From contig CAWDNZ010000005.1 of assembly GCA_963803845.1 (NCBI GenBank), positions 1,178,001-1,242,000 on the forward strand: 64,000 nucleotides of DNA, given 5' to 3'. Positions 1-8,556 of this stretch are shown one piece after another. Position numbers and translations under genes: made by a program. The notes under the pieces are model-generated. The model made no database searches. It was not told the DNA's origin and saw nothing but the letters and a program-made list of their open reading frames with translations. The stretch's first letter is position 1, and each line of letters starts with the position of its first letter. Origin of the DNA: JABDIY01 sp963803845 (GTDB lineage Bacteria > Actinomycetota > Acidimicrobiia > Acidimicrobiales > SZUA-35).

Positions 1-1680
1 AACCTCACTCTCATCTTCATAGGTGGAGTAGTGATAGGGCGTGAACGCTTCGAACTCACCGGCGCACGTGTCGACGGTTTTGAACGTTGGGGCAACCCCC
101 ACCGCTAGCCGGGTTGCACGGACTTGGGCTTCGGTGCACGCATCGCCATCGGATCGGCTGAGTAGCCCGGCCAGCTGCGTGTCGGAAAATCCCAACTGTT
201 TTGCTCGCCGCCACTGCAACCTGGTGAGGCCGTCTATGTCGAGTCCGCTGAGAACGGCAGCTTCTTCGGTGACGGCCGCCATCTGGTCTATGAACCAGGG
301 ATCGATCTGGGTGAGTTCATAGATTTCCTCCACAGAGAGTCCACGCCGCAGCCCCTCCTCCACCTGGAAAAGCCGCTGGGGCGTAGCAACTGCCATCGCT
401 TCTTGGAGATCGGCGTCTGAAAGGTCATCGAACGGATTGGGACCGGGTCCATAATTCAGGCCGGCGTATCCCTGTTCCAAAGACCGACAGGCCTTCTGAA
501 GACTTTCGGGGAAGGTACGACCGATCGCCATGACTTCGCCAACACTTTGCATTGAGGTTCCGAGGACGCCAGTGGTTCCAGGAAACTTCTCGAAGTTCCA
601 GCGAGGAATCTTGATCACGACGTAGTCGATGACAGGCTCGAAACTGGCCGGTGTTGCGGTAGTGATGTCGTTGGTGATCTCATCGAGCGTGTACCCGATG
701 GCCAACTTGGCCGCGATCTTGGCGATCGGGAAACCCGTGGCCTTGGATGCGAGAGCGGAGGACCGGCTCACCCGGGGGTTCATCTCGATCACCACCATTC
801 GTCCTGTTTCAGGATGCACGGCGAACTGGACGTTGGACCCACCGGTCTCCACTCCGATGCGACGCAACACCGCAAATGCAGCATTTCGCATCTCCTGGTA
901 CTCGACGTCGGTCAGGGTCTGGATCGGAGCGACCGTTATGGAATCACCCGTATGCACTCCCATCGGGTCGATGTTCTCGATGCCACAGATGATCACCTGA
1001 TTGTCGAGGCGATCCCGCATCACCTCTAGCTCGTATTCCTTCCACCCGGTGATGGACTCCTCCACGAGGATTTCACCAACCGGGCTGGCATCGATGCCAT
1101 TCTGACAAATCGTCAGGAATTCTGCCGGGGTATTGGCAATCCCTGTGCCGCGGCCACCCAGGATGTAGGCCGGCCGAATGATCACCGGCAAGTCGATGGT
1201 TTCCAGAACTCGGTGGGCCTCTTCCATCGTGGTAGCGGTCCCGCTGCGGGGCACGTCGAGTCCTATCTCGATCATCGCTTCCTTGAACTTGCTTCGGTTC
1301 TCTGCCGTCTCGATCGCTTCGGCGTCGGCACCGATCATTTCTACGCCATGCTGTTCCAGCACACCCAACGCATCGAGTTCCATGGCCAGATTCAGTGCGG
1401 TCTGGCCGCCCAATGTTGGCAGGACGGCTTGTGGTTTCTCGACCTCGATAATCCTGGTGAGTACCGATGCGGTGAGTGGTTCCACATATGTGGCATCCGC
1501 GAAATCGGGGTCGGTCATGATCGTGGCCGGGTTGGAATTGGCCAAAACTACGCGGTAGCCCTCTTCGCGGAGAACCCGGCATGCCTGCGTGCCCGAATAA
1601 TCGAACTCACAGGCCTGGCCGATCACGATCGGCCCGGATCCAATCACCAAGATGGTGGAGATATCGGTTCGTTTTCCCAT
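1..1680 (-). CDS. carB: Carbamoyl-phosphate synthase large chain, N-terminal 560 residues (cut by window edge)
   Basis: Makes carbamoyl phosphate from ammonia passed on by CarA, bicarbonate and ATP, for pyrimidines and arginine. The visible part begins MGKRTDISTILVIGSGP and contains GQACEFDYSGTQACRVL, the GGQTALN motif and RPAYILGGRGTG of the first ATP-grasp domain, then the oligomerisation region ending near VDTCAGEFEAFTPYHYSTYE. This is about half of a protein usually near 1,070-1,110 residues; the second ATP-grasp and regulatory domains lie beyond base 1. The ATG (1680-1678) overlaps the carA stop by one base (TGATG), so translation is probably coupled. It is the last visible gene of the pyr operon. 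Confidence 0.96.
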   Translation of the reverse strand, partial: MGKRTDISTILVIGSGPIVIGQACEFDYSGTQACRVLREEGYRVVLANSNPATIMTDPDFADATYVEPLTASVLTRIIEVEKPQAVLPTLGGQTALNLAMELDALGVLEQHGVEMIGADAEAIETAENRSKFKEAMIEIGLDVPRSGTATTMEEAHRVLETIDLPVIIRPAYILGGRGTGIANTPAEFLTICQNGIDASPVGEILVEESITGWKEYELEVMRDRLDNQVIICGIENIDPMGVHTGDSITVAPIQTLTDVEYQEMRNAAFAVLRRIGVETGGSNVQFAVHPETGRMVVIEMNPRVSRSSALASKATGFPIAKIAAKLAIGYTLDEITNDITTATPASFEPVIDYVVIKIPRWNFEKFPGTTGVLGTSMQSVGEVMAIGRTFPESLQKACRSLEQGYAGLNYGPGPNPFDDLSDADLQEAMAVATPQRLFQVEEGLRRGLSVEEIYELTQIDPWFIDQMAAVTEEAAVLSGLDIDGLTRLQWRRAKQLGFSDTQLAGLLSRSDGDACTEAQVRATRLAVGVAPTFKTVDTCAGEFEAFTPYHYSTYEDESEV

Positions 1681-2821
1681 CAGTTCGCCGTTCCTGACAT
1701 GAGGTCCTGAAAACGTTGGAAGAGATACCGACTGTCGTGCGGGCCGGGGCTGGCCTCAGGATGGTGTTGCACACTGAACGCAGGGGCTCCCTCCACCCGT
1801 ATCCCTTCGCAAACACCGTCGTTTAGGTTCACGTGGGTCACATGAGCCCGTCCCTCAATCGATGAAGCGTCAACGGCGAAGTTGTGGTTCTGGCTGGTGA
1901 TCTCCACCTTGCCGGTTGTCTCGTCTCGGACTGGATGGTTGGCGCCATGATGGCCAAATGGCAGCTTCACGATCGTGCCGCCGATCGCGGTGGAGAGCAA
2001 CTGATGGCCCAGACAAATGCCAAAGATGGGAACCTGCCCGAGCAGCTGGGTGACGGCCCGGGTGGCATACGGAACGGTTCCGGGGTCGCCAGGGCCGTTG
2101 GAGAGAAAGACGCCGTCGGGATTCATGGCCAAAACCTCTGCTGCCGGGGTGGCCGCCGGTACTACCTCGACGGTGGCAAATTTGGCCAACTGCTGACCGA
2201 TGGAGGTCTTCATCCCGAAGTCATAAGCAACGACCCGGAAGGAACCGTTTCCGATGGTGTAGGCCCTGGGGGTGGTCACCGTTGCAACGAGGTCGATTCC
2301 GTCCGTACCCGGCTCTCCGGCGGCGGCGGCGGCAAGCTGCTCCAACGATTGGGCTTCAACACCTTCGACTGCACCGAATGCCCCCACTAAAGCTCCGGTA
2401 TCTCGAAGCAGGCGGGTGAGTCGCCGGGTGTCGATTCCGCTGAGCCCAGGAAGGCCTTGGGTTTCCAGGAAGCTCTGGATGTTTTGTTCGTTACGCCAGT
2501 TCGACGCCCGTCGAGACAGCTCTCGGACGATGACACCCCGGCTGAATACTCCCCGACTCTCGGCATCCACCGCATTGGTGCCGTAGTTGCCGATGTGGGG
2601 ATAGGTGAAGGAGATGATCTGCCCGGCATAGGACGGGTCCGTAATTATCTCTTGGTAGCCCGAGTGCGCAGTGTTGAACACCACCTCACCGGCGGCGATT
2701 CCTCCCGAAGGGCGAGCCCCGATGAGCTCGCCTTCGAAACCGAACCGTCGGCCAGCACGAGAGCCGCAGCGGTGGGTGTCCTGGCCGTGGACACAGCCCG
2801 ATTGCCGACGGCGGCCGTCAT
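1680..2821 (-). CDS. carA: Carbamoyl-phosphate synthase small chain, with an apparent single-base frameshift near its start
   Basis: The glutaminase subunit of carbamoyl-phosphate synthase. The long frame holds the class I amidotransferase domain: SNGPGDPG, GICLGHQLL with the nucleophilic Cys, and HHPEASPGPHDS with the catalytic His/Glu. The family N-terminus is split. From an ATG at 2821, overlapping the pyrC stop as ATGA, the frame reads ...ALVLADGSV; the next expected residues FEGELIGARPSGG are in the neighbouring frame. Restoring one T in the run at about 2736-2742 gives a normal protein of about 380 residues. The long frame has no start codon upstream of 2684, which supports a real gene with a sequence error or a recent mutation. 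Confidence 0.9.
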
Positions 2822-4116
2822 CGGGTGACCTCGAAATCCGCCAACACCTGTTCGCCTCGATAGAAGGTGTGGCGAACCCGACCGGTGAGTTGCCGACCCT
2901 CGAATGGAGTGTTCCGGGCGATGCTGGCCAGATGTTCCCCGCGGACGGTCCAGCGATGATCCAGATCGATCACCGCAATGTTGGCGTACCGACCCGGCGA
3001 CAACGCCGACCCCTGATGATCGCTGAGCCCGGCGATAGCGGCAGGGCGCCAAGTGAACAGGGCCAAGAGGTCAGCGAGCGGAAGGTCCAGCTCGGTGTAG
3101 GCCATTGAAAACGCCGTCTCGAGGCCGAGCATCCCCGGCGGGGCATCGTCGAATGAACGGTCCTTCGATTCTGGGGTGTGGGGGGCATGATCGGTGGCGA
3201 TTGCATCGATCGTTCCATCACCGAGACCAACCCGCACCGCCGCCACATCCTGGGCAGTCCGCAGAGGTGGATGAACCTTGAATACCGGGTCGAAGTCCGC
3301 GCAGCTGGCATCGGTGAGGGTGAAGTGATGCGGCGTTGCCTCGGCGGTAACCGGAAGGCCGCCAGCCTTGGCAGCCCGAATCATCGCCACACTGCCGGCG
3401 GTGGACATGTGCTGAAAGTGGACATGAACCCCGGTGAGACGAGCGAGCGTTATGTCACGCATGACCATCAGATCCTCAGCTTCGGAGGGTTGGCCACCAA
3501 GTCCCAGCTTGGCGCTCCACTCCCCTTCGTGCATCACGCCACCCTCGGTGAGCGCCTCCACCTCGCAGTGTTGAGCCAGTACAACCGGGGATCCACCATT
3601 GGGCAGTCCCCCGGCATATTCCAACGCTCGGCGCATGAACCGCGCATCCTGCACACCGTTTCCATCATCGGTAAAGATCCGGACGCCAGCCCCCAACAAC
3701 TCCCCCATAGGTGAGAGCTGTTGACCCTTTCGGCCGATCGAAATGGCCGCCGACGGTGAGATCTCACACAGGGCGAGCCGACCGGCAGCGAGAACCTGTT
3801 CGACCACCGCCACCGAATCCATGGCCGGGTTGGTATTGGGCATGGCGACGACTGCGGTGAACCCGCCCCTGGCCGCCGCCCTACTCCCGGTGAGAATTGT
3901 CTCCGCGGCCTCCAGACCCGGCTCCCGCAGGTGCACATGGAGGTCGACGAATCCCGGCGAGATCACCAGACCTTCACAATCGATCTCAGTGTCTGCTGCG
4001 AGGCCGGTTCCTACTTCGGTGATCATGCCGCTGGTGGTATCGACCACCACATCGGCAATTCGCTCTCCGGCGTAGTCGATCAAGCGGCCGTCTTTCAGGA
4101 CAATGGTCTGGCTCAT
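2818..4116 (-). CDS. pyrC: Dihydroorotase
   Basis: Cyclises carbamoyl aspartate to dihydroorotate in pyrimidine synthesis. The 432-residue amidohydrolase has the metal-binding DLHVHLREPG near residue 60, the HFQHMST segment, and TDHAPHTPESK near residue 310 with the catalytic Asp. Length and motifs fit the class I enzymes that partner PyrB. It overlaps pyrB (ATGA, 4 bases) and carA (4 bases), placing it in the middle of a tightly coupled operon. Confidence 0.96.
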   Translation of the reverse strand: MSQTIVLKDGRLIDYAGERIADVVVDTTSGMITEVGTGLAADTEIDCEGLVISPGFVDLHVHLREPGLEAAETILTGSRAAARGGFTAVVAMPNTNPAMDSVAVVEQVLAAGRLALCEISPSAAISIGRKGQQLSPMGELLGAGVRIFTDDGNGVQDARFMRRALEYAGGLPNGGSPVVLAQHCEVEALTEGGVMHEGEWSAKLGLGGQPSEAEDLMVMRDITLARLTGVHVHFQHMSTAGSVAMIRAAKAGGLPVTAEATPHHFTLTDASCADFDPVFKVHPPLRTAQDVAAVRVGLGDGTIDAIATDHAPHTPESKDRSFDDAPPGMLGLETAFSMAYTELDLPLADLLALFTWRPAAIAGLSDHQGSALSPGRYANIAVIDLDHRWTVRGEHLASIARNTPFEGRQLTGRVRHTFYRGEQVLADFEVTR

Positions 4117-5201
4117 GAGGCGGTCTCCTGTACCGGGCTGGGGGCTGTCGGTTCGGTAAGATTGAGCGTTGCAGAGGAGTCAGGAACCGGTCCGTCTGTA
4201 ACTGGCGGATCGCCGTCGGGGGCTTTTTGGCCCGGATTCGAAACAGCGTCGGGGTCGAAATCAACGCTGGCATCGTCGAACTGACCCGGACCAAGCAAGA
4301 GATACATGACGGCCATCCGCACACTGACCCCAGCGGCAACCTGAGCGGTGATGAGCGACGCTTCCGAGTCGGCGACGTCGGCGTCGATCTCCACGCCACG
4401 ATTGATGGGACCGGGGTGCATGATCACGGCGTGAGACGCCATCTTGGCAGCGCGATCGGTGGTGAGGCCATAGATCGCCCGGTACTCGCGAACGCTCGGA
4501 AGTGCGGCGTCGGCGATTCGTTCATTCTGAATCCGCAACATGTAGGCAATATCGATCGAGCCGATGACCGAGTCGATACTGCGAACTACCTGGACCGGTT
4601 CGCCAAACATGTGCGTTGAGGAGTGAGGCGGTAGCAGGGTGTGCGGTCCACACACCAGTACCTCGGCCCCCATCTTGGTGAACAGCGCAACGTTTGAGCG
4701 AGCCACGCGGGAATTGAGAATGTCACCGCACAGCAGGACGCGCTTGCCGGCAACGTCACCGATCGTGGTCTTCAACGTGTACAGATCGAGCAACGCCTGA
4801 GTGGGGTGTTGATGACGTCCATCACCAGCGTTCACCACCGCCGCCGTGGTGTACCGGCTTATTGCGGCCGGCACGCCCGGATGAGGATGGCGAACCACGA
4901 GGGCGTCGACTCCCATGGCGCTGATGGTTTCTACCGTGTCCCGAATCGACTCGCCTTTACTCAAAGACGACGCACCAGCGGCGAACGTGGCAACGTCGGC
5001 CGAAAGCCGCCGGGCGGCGAGATCGAAGCTCGATCGAGTTCGGGTGGAGTCCTCGAAGAACGCCATGACCACCGTCTTGCCACGAAGGGCGGGCACTTTG
5101 GGGACCGAGCGCCGCAGCACCTCTGAGAACGATGACGAGAGAGCCATCAGCTGTTCGATGTCGCCTACGGTCAGATCGTCGATTGACAGAAGCTGGTTCA
5201 T
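4113..5201 (-). CDS. pyrB: Aspartate carbamoyltransferase catalytic chain with extended C-terminus
   Basis: Joins carbamoyl phosphate and aspartate, the committed step of pyrimidine synthesis. Family signatures are FFEDSTRTRSSFDLAARRL (carbamoyl-phosphate binding), HPTQALLDLYT and HPGPINRGVEID. The 362 residues exceed the usual 305-315. The last 55 or so, after the LLLGPGQFDD region, are rich in Asp, Pro, Ser and Thr and look disordered. No pyrI regulatory chain is nearby. The ATG overlaps the pyrR stop by four bases. Confidence 0.96.
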   Translation of the reverse strand: MNQLLSIDDLTVGDIEQLMALSSSFSEVLRRSVPKVPALRGKTVVMAFFEDSTRTRSSFDLAARRLSADVATFAAGASSLSKGESIRDTVETISAMGVDALVVRHPHPGVPAAISRYTTAAVVNAGDGRHQHPTQALLDLYTLKTTIGDVAGKRVLLCGDILNSRVARSNVALFTKMGAEVLVCGPHTLLPPHSSTHMFGEPVQVVRSIDSVIGSIDIAYMLRIQNERIADAALPSVREYRAIYGLTTDRAAKMASHAVIMHPGPINRGVEIDADVADSEASLITAQVAAGVSVRMAVMYLLLGPGQFDDASVDFDPDAVSNPGQKAPDGDPPVTDGPVPDSSATLNLTEPTAPSPVQETAS

Positions 5202-5710
5202 TGGCGTCCCCTCTGCATTTCGCCGAGCTGCACGCCGTCCAAGGTGGCGTTGACAACCTCGGCTCGTCTAGTGGGAAGGTTCTTCCCAACGAAATCTGGC
5301 CGGATCGGTAGCTCGCGATGTCCACGATCCACCATGACCGCTAGCTGAACCGCCCGCGCCCGGCCCTGATCGATCAGAGCGTCCAGCGCCGCCCGAATGG
5401 TTCTACCGGTGAACAAGACATCGTCGACAAGCACGACGATCCGACGGTCAACGTCGAAAGAGATCTCCGTAGCCGCTTCAGGGAGTACTGGCCGCAGGTT
5501 GATGTCGTCGCGGTAGAAAGCAACGTCGAGTTTCCCGATCGGAACCTCGGTTCCTTCGATGTCCCGAAGCTGCCGAACGATGGCGGACGCGAACGGGATT
5601 CCGCCGGTCTGCAACCCAATCACACAAACGTCTTGGAGACCCTCGTTGCGCTCGATGATTTCGTGGGCCATGCGCCGAATGGCTCGGGCTACCGCATCGC
5701 GATCCAACAC
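5198..5710 (-). CDS. pyrR: Bifunctional pyr operon RNA-binding regulator / uracil phosphoribosyltransferase
   Basis: PyrR binds pyr mRNA in a UMP-dependent way and has weak uracil phosphoribosyltransferase activity. The frame contains RRMAHEIIERNEG, QTGGIPFA, the PRPP loop VVLVDDVLFTGRTIRAAL and DRGHRELPIRPDFVGKN, aligning along the length of Bacillus PyrR (181 residues). I place the start at GTG 5710, preceded by AAGGA five bases upstream, giving 170 residues. Longer frames to 5854 would translate through a terminator-like hairpin (5731-5748) and a PyrR-box-like hairpin, so they are rejected. First gene of pyrR-pyrB-pyrC-carA-carB and probably autoregulatory. Confidence 0.93.
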   Translation of the reverse strand: MLDRDAVARAIRRMAHEIIERNEGLQDVCVIGLQTGGIPFASAIVRQLRDIEGTEVPIGKLDVAFYRDDINLRPVLPEAATEISFDVDRRIVVLVDDVLFTGRTIRAALDALIDQGRARAVQLAVMVDRGHRELPIRPDFVGKNLPTRRAEVVNATLDGVQLGEMQRGRQ

Positions 5711-5725
5711 GGTGGTCCTTGGTAC

Positions 5726-5748
5726 AAAAACGCCCCCGAATGGGGGCG
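5726..5748 (-). terminator. Intrinsic terminator/attenuator in the pyr leader
   Basis: On the minus strand CGCCCCC-ATTC-GGGGGCG forms a perfect 7-bp GC stem with a 4-base loop, followed immediately by TTTTT. It ends 15 bases before the chosen pyrR GTG. Placed inside the pyr leader, it is most simply read as an attenuator regulated by PyrR or by UTP-sensitive translation of a leader peptide (inference). Confidence 0.82.
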
Positions 5749-5765
5749 ACAATTGGCGTTCTCGT

Positions 5766-5816
5766 TCAGCCATGGCCGACTCCGGATCGGAGGCAGCCTC
5801 GATGTGCGTAGTGCAT
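5766..5816 (-). CDS. Possible 16-codon pyr leader peptide
   Basis: ATG at 5816 opens MHYAHRGCLRSGVGHG and stops at TGA 5768-5766. AGGAG lies nine bases upstream of the ATG, a better ribosome site than most genes here have. It lies between the PyrR-like hairpin and the terminator stem, 17 bases before the latter, where ribosome position could influence attenuation. Such short frames also arise by chance, so function is an inference. Confidence 0.35.
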   Translation of the reverse strand: MHYAHRGCLRSGVGHG

Positions 5817-5835
5817 TCTGTTTTTCTCCTCCCGT

Positions 5836-5854
5836 ATGGGCCTCCCGGACCCAT
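5836..5854 (-). promoter_or_regulatory. Candidate PyrR-binding hairpin
   Basis: The minus-strand sequence ATGGGTCCGGGAGGCCCAT folds with a 5-bp stem AUGGG/CCCAU. The loop holds CCGGGA, which fits the CNGNGA core and the following GG of known PyrR sites. The bases just 5' of the core (GU rather than UC) deviate from the Bacillus consensus, so this is a likely but unproven site. It lies about 90 bases upstream of the attenuator stem. Confidence 0.55.
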
Positions 5855-5981
5855 TTCACGGCTGAAACGAATCTACTGTGGCACCACCGCTGCTTCCTCA
5901 GGCACGACCGGAGTCTGTGAGAATTCCTTGCCGATTGTCACGCGGAGGCGTCGAGCCGCCATCGTGGGTAAGAACGGCGGG

Positions 5982-6767
5982 TTAGTAGCCGCTCACCGAG
6001 GCTCCGGACTTACCGGCCCGAACGCCAGCGATCGAGGAGGTGGCGTAGATCTGCGCGGCCTGGACATCGGAGGTGACGGTCACCATCTGGAAGCCCATTT
6101 CGATCCGTGCTGCGCTCATCGCCGGCGTGCTGTGAACCCCCGGGGTGACACCATTGGCGTTGGCCGCAGCGACAATTTTGGAGGCCGCATCCAGGAAACT
6201 CTCATCCATCTGCTCCAGATTCGGCGGGATGCCCAGTGAACGACTGAGATCACTCGGCCCAACATAGAACGCCGCTACACCGGGTACGGCGGCGATGGCC
6301 TCGACGTTGGCGACCCCTTCCACCGTCTCGATCATTGGGATGCAGATGATTTCGTTGTCCGCCTCCGTGCCATAGTCTGGCCCGAGGGCGTCGGCGGCGA
6401 CGATTGGGCCGTTGCTGCGGGAGCCCATCGGCGGGTAGTGGCACGCCGCCACGGCGGCCTGGGCCTGGGCCACGGTGTTGACCATAGGAACGATCACGCC
6501 CATCGCCCCGGCATCCAGCATTCGCCCGATGATCCCTGGTTCGTTCCATGGCACACGCACGATGGGAATGGCCGGCTGACCCTCCATCGCCATCAGCATT
6601 GCCAGCGCACTGCCGTAGTCCGCAGTCCCGTGCTGCATGTCAATACAGACATAATCGGCGCCGCTACCGGCGAGTTTGCGGGCGGTCAATGGATCCGTTC
6701 CCGACAGCCACAATCCCAGTGTGGCTTCGCCACTCTTCCACTTGGACTTGAGTGTGTTCTCGCGCAT
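5982..6767 (-). CDS. HpcH/HpaI-family aldolase
   Basis: A class II, metal-dependent aldolase of the HpcH/HpaI type (2-keto-3-deoxy acid or 4-hydroxy-2-oxoheptanedioate aldolase-like), cleaving or forming a pyruvate-derived C-C bond. The 261 residues show GLWLSGTDPLTARKLAGS at the N-terminus, DMQHGTADYG, VRVPWNEPG with the active-site Arg, DAGAMGVIVPMV, PMIETVEGV with a metal-binding Glu, and YVGPSDLSRSLG. Substrate cannot be read from sequence. It lies 25 bases after nusB and may share its transcript; the separate pyr leader starts downstream. Confidence 0.87.
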   Translation of the reverse strand: MRENTLKSKWKSGEATLGLWLSGTDPLTARKLAGSGADYVCIDMQHGTADYGSALAMLMAMEGQPAIPIVRVPWNEPGIIGRMLDAGAMGVIVPMVNTVAQAQAAVAACHYPPMGSRSNGPIVAADALGPDYGTEADNEIICIPMIETVEGVANVEAIAAVPGVAAFYVGPSDLSRSLGIPPNLEQMDESFLDAASKIVAAANANGVTPGVHSTPAMSAARIEMGFQMVTVTSDVQAAQIYATSSIAGVRAGKSGASVSGY

Positions 6768-6792
6768 CCCTCAGTATGCCGCTCCCATCAGA

Positions 6793-7224
6793 TTACGCGA
6801 GGGGATCGGGCCCGCCGGTGGAGAGCTGGCGGCTGATTGCTCCGAGCACACCGTTCACGAACCGGCTGCTCTCCTCGGCAGAGAACAGCCCAGTGAGATA
6901 GACCGCCTCCGCGATGACGACCCCGGTGGGTGTATTTCCTTCGATGAGTTCGGCAACCGCTATTCGAAGAAGCGTGAGATCCATCAACGCCATCCGATGG
7001 AGATCCCAGTGATCGGAAGCGCCGGCGATCAACTCATCAGCTTGGGCACGGTGGTTCTCCGCGTCCACGAGCAGTTGCACGGTCAGGTCATCGGCAGGCA
7101 CCACCAGGGTGGCAAACAGTTCTTCGGTGGAGAGACCCCGCATTTCCTGCTCGTAGCCGAGCTCGAGAGCGTTCTCGCGGGCGGCCCGACGACTGCCGAT
7201 CTCCCCTCGGACCTGGGCTTTCAT
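6793..7224 (-). CDS. nusB: Transcription antitermination factor NusB
   Basis: NusB (143 residues) binds boxA RNA with NusE/S10 in antitermination complexes on rRNA operons. The frame has the all-helical NusB pattern: RRAARENALELGYEQEMRG near the N-terminus, DHWDLHRMALMDLTLLRIAVAEL and TPTGVVIAEAVYLTGLFSAEE, ending FVNGVLGAI. Its ATG overlaps the efp stop (TGATG). The efp-nusB order is conserved in Actinobacteria. Confidence 0.93.
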   Translation of the reverse strand: MKAQVRGEIGSRRAARENALELGYEQEMRGLSTEELFATLVVPADDLTVQLLVDAENHRAQADELIAGASDHWDLHRMALMDLTLLRIAVAELIEGNTPTGVVIAEAVYLTGLFSAEESSRFVNGVLGAISRQLSTGGPDPLA

Positions 7225-7790
7225 CAGGCGCGAGTGATGTACTCGCCGGTGCGGGTGTCGACCTTCACCACGTCACCCTCCTCCACGAAGAGAGGAACCT
7301 GAATGGTCAGACCCGTCTCCAAGGTTGCGTCCTTCTTTGCGCCAGAAACACGGTCGCCCTGCAACCCGGGCTCGGTCTCGGTGATGGTGAGAAGTACCGA
7401 GGCGGGCATGTCGCTGCCAACGATCTCGTTCACGTAGAACTGAATGGAGATGGAGTCACCCTCGCGCAGAAAGTTCCCGGCATCACCCATAGTGGCGGCC
7501 GGAACGGTCATCTGCTCATAGCTCTCAGCATCCATGACCACGAAGTCGCCACCATCCTTGTAGAGGAACTGTTGATCGCGCTTCTCTATGAACGCCCGCT
7601 CCATCTTCTCGCCAGCCCGGAACGTGCGATCGACGACCGCCCCGGTACGCATGTTCCGCAGCGTGGTGCGCACGAAGGCCCCACCTTTGCCGGGTTTCAC
7701 ATGCTGGAACTCATTGATCTGGAAGAGGCCGTCGCTTCCAAGGTCAATGGCCATGCCGTTCTTGAAATCTGATGTGTTGATGGACGCCAT
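7224..7790 (-). CDS. efp: Translation elongation factor P
   Basis: EF-P relieves ribosome stalling at polyproline stretches. The 188 residues have the standard three-domain layout: domain I with the loop HVKPGKGGAF carrying the tip Lys, domain II around KMERAFIEKRDQQFLYKDG, and domain III with GLTIQVPLFVEEGDVVKVDTRTGEY. No modification enzyme gene is visible nearby. The start has GGAG four bases upstream, inside one copy of a 19-bp direct repeat (7792-7810). Confidence 0.97.
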   Translation of the reverse strand: MASINTSDFKNGMAIDLGSDGLFQINEFQHVKPGKGGAFVRTTLRNMRTGAVVDRTFRAGEKMERAFIEKRDQQFLYKDGGDFVVMDAESYEQMTVPAATMGDAGNFLREGDSISIQFYVNEIVGSDMPASVLLTITETEPGLQGDRVSGAKKDATLETGLTIQVPLFVEEGDVVKVDTRTGEYITRA

Positions 7791-7791
7791 A

Positions 7792-7810
7792 CCGCTCCGA
7801 GTCTAGGGCG
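7792..7810. repeat. 19-bp direct repeat, left copy
   Basis: CCGCTCCGAGTCTAGGGCG, identical to 8557-8575. This copy lies one base upstream of the efp start and supplies its ribosome-binding site. The two copies bracket a 746-bp segment holding a single oppositely oriented gene. Confidence 0.9.
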
Positions 7811-7890
7811 AGACGGACACCGCACGTGCCGATGTCGCCGAAGGGTTCGTCGATGCTCCGCACCGGAGACAATGTCAGCGGGAAGGAACC

Positions 7891-7920
7891 TTGCATGGCG
7901 ATTTACTTCCGCGAGATAGT
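7891..7920 (+). promoter_or_regulatory. Candidate promoter for the repeat-bracketed gene
   Basis: TTGCAT (7891-7896), an 18-base spacer and GATAGT (7915-7920) resemble a housekeeping promoter pointing at the gene starting at 7973. Assigned by eye only. Confidence 0.35.
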
Positions 7921-7972
7921 GGCGTTATCAGCACCGGAGTGCCAAGCGTGATCATCAAGGGGATTGAACCCA

Positions 7973-8544
7973 ATGGCAGCACCCACTGAACGGCTCACCG
8001 CGCGGACCCAGCAGATCCTCGGCGAGGACGTGGTTTTGGCCGTGCGCGTGAACCTTCGTCCTCCCGGCCGACTTTCCCTGCGGTTGGGCCGTCTCCGATC
8101 TGCTCTTTCGTTCGCCGCTATCGTGGTGCCGGTCGGCTCGGCAATTGTTTTAACGTTTCTCGGAGCTGCACGTCTGTTGAGTCGACGCAGGACTGGATCT
8201 ACAGAGGAGCCGGTCAACGGCGTGCTGGCGATTCTCCGCAACGGCGAACGGGTTCTTCTTCGTGCATCAGACTTTCGACCGTCGAGACCGATCGAAGCGA
8301 TCCAGCGCTTCCCGAAAGCCACGCCTCTTGAGCCCGACGTTGATCTCATGGAAAAGCACATGATTGCCCAGCTGACCTTGGACGGACAGGCTTTCGTCGT
8401 GAACGGTGTTGACTTCAACCAAGTTCTCAAAAGGTTGCCGACGGCACAATTCCCTCCGTCGCCATTGCCTCCAGGCTCAAGGAACTCCGATCGCCCACTG
8501 CTCGATGGGCTGCCCAGGAGCCGGAAGAGTTCCTCAGCGAGTGA
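7973..8544 (+). CDS. Uncharacterised single-pass membrane protein, with a one-base frameshift near its end
   Basis: I do not recognise the family. From ATG 7973 (AAGGGG about ten bases upstream) the protein has a 45-residue basic N-terminus, one hydrophobic segment at about residues 47-70 (LSFAAIVVPVGSAIVLTFLG) followed by RRR, and a soluble C-terminal part. At the A-run near 8430 the coding pattern shifts: the first frame continues into low-quality sequence, while the next frame reads VADGTIPSVAIASRLKELRS and stops at 8542-8544. Adding one A gives a 190-residue protein. It is opposite to all neighbours and lies wholly inside a pair of 19-bp repeats. Confidence 0.6.
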
Positions 8545-8556
8545 GCGGGCGATGCG

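Noticed and set aside
5711..5854. Longer PyrR reading starting at ATG 5854
   Set aside because: It would translate through a PyrR-box-like hairpin and an intrinsic terminator, has no ribosome site and goes beyond the family N-terminus.
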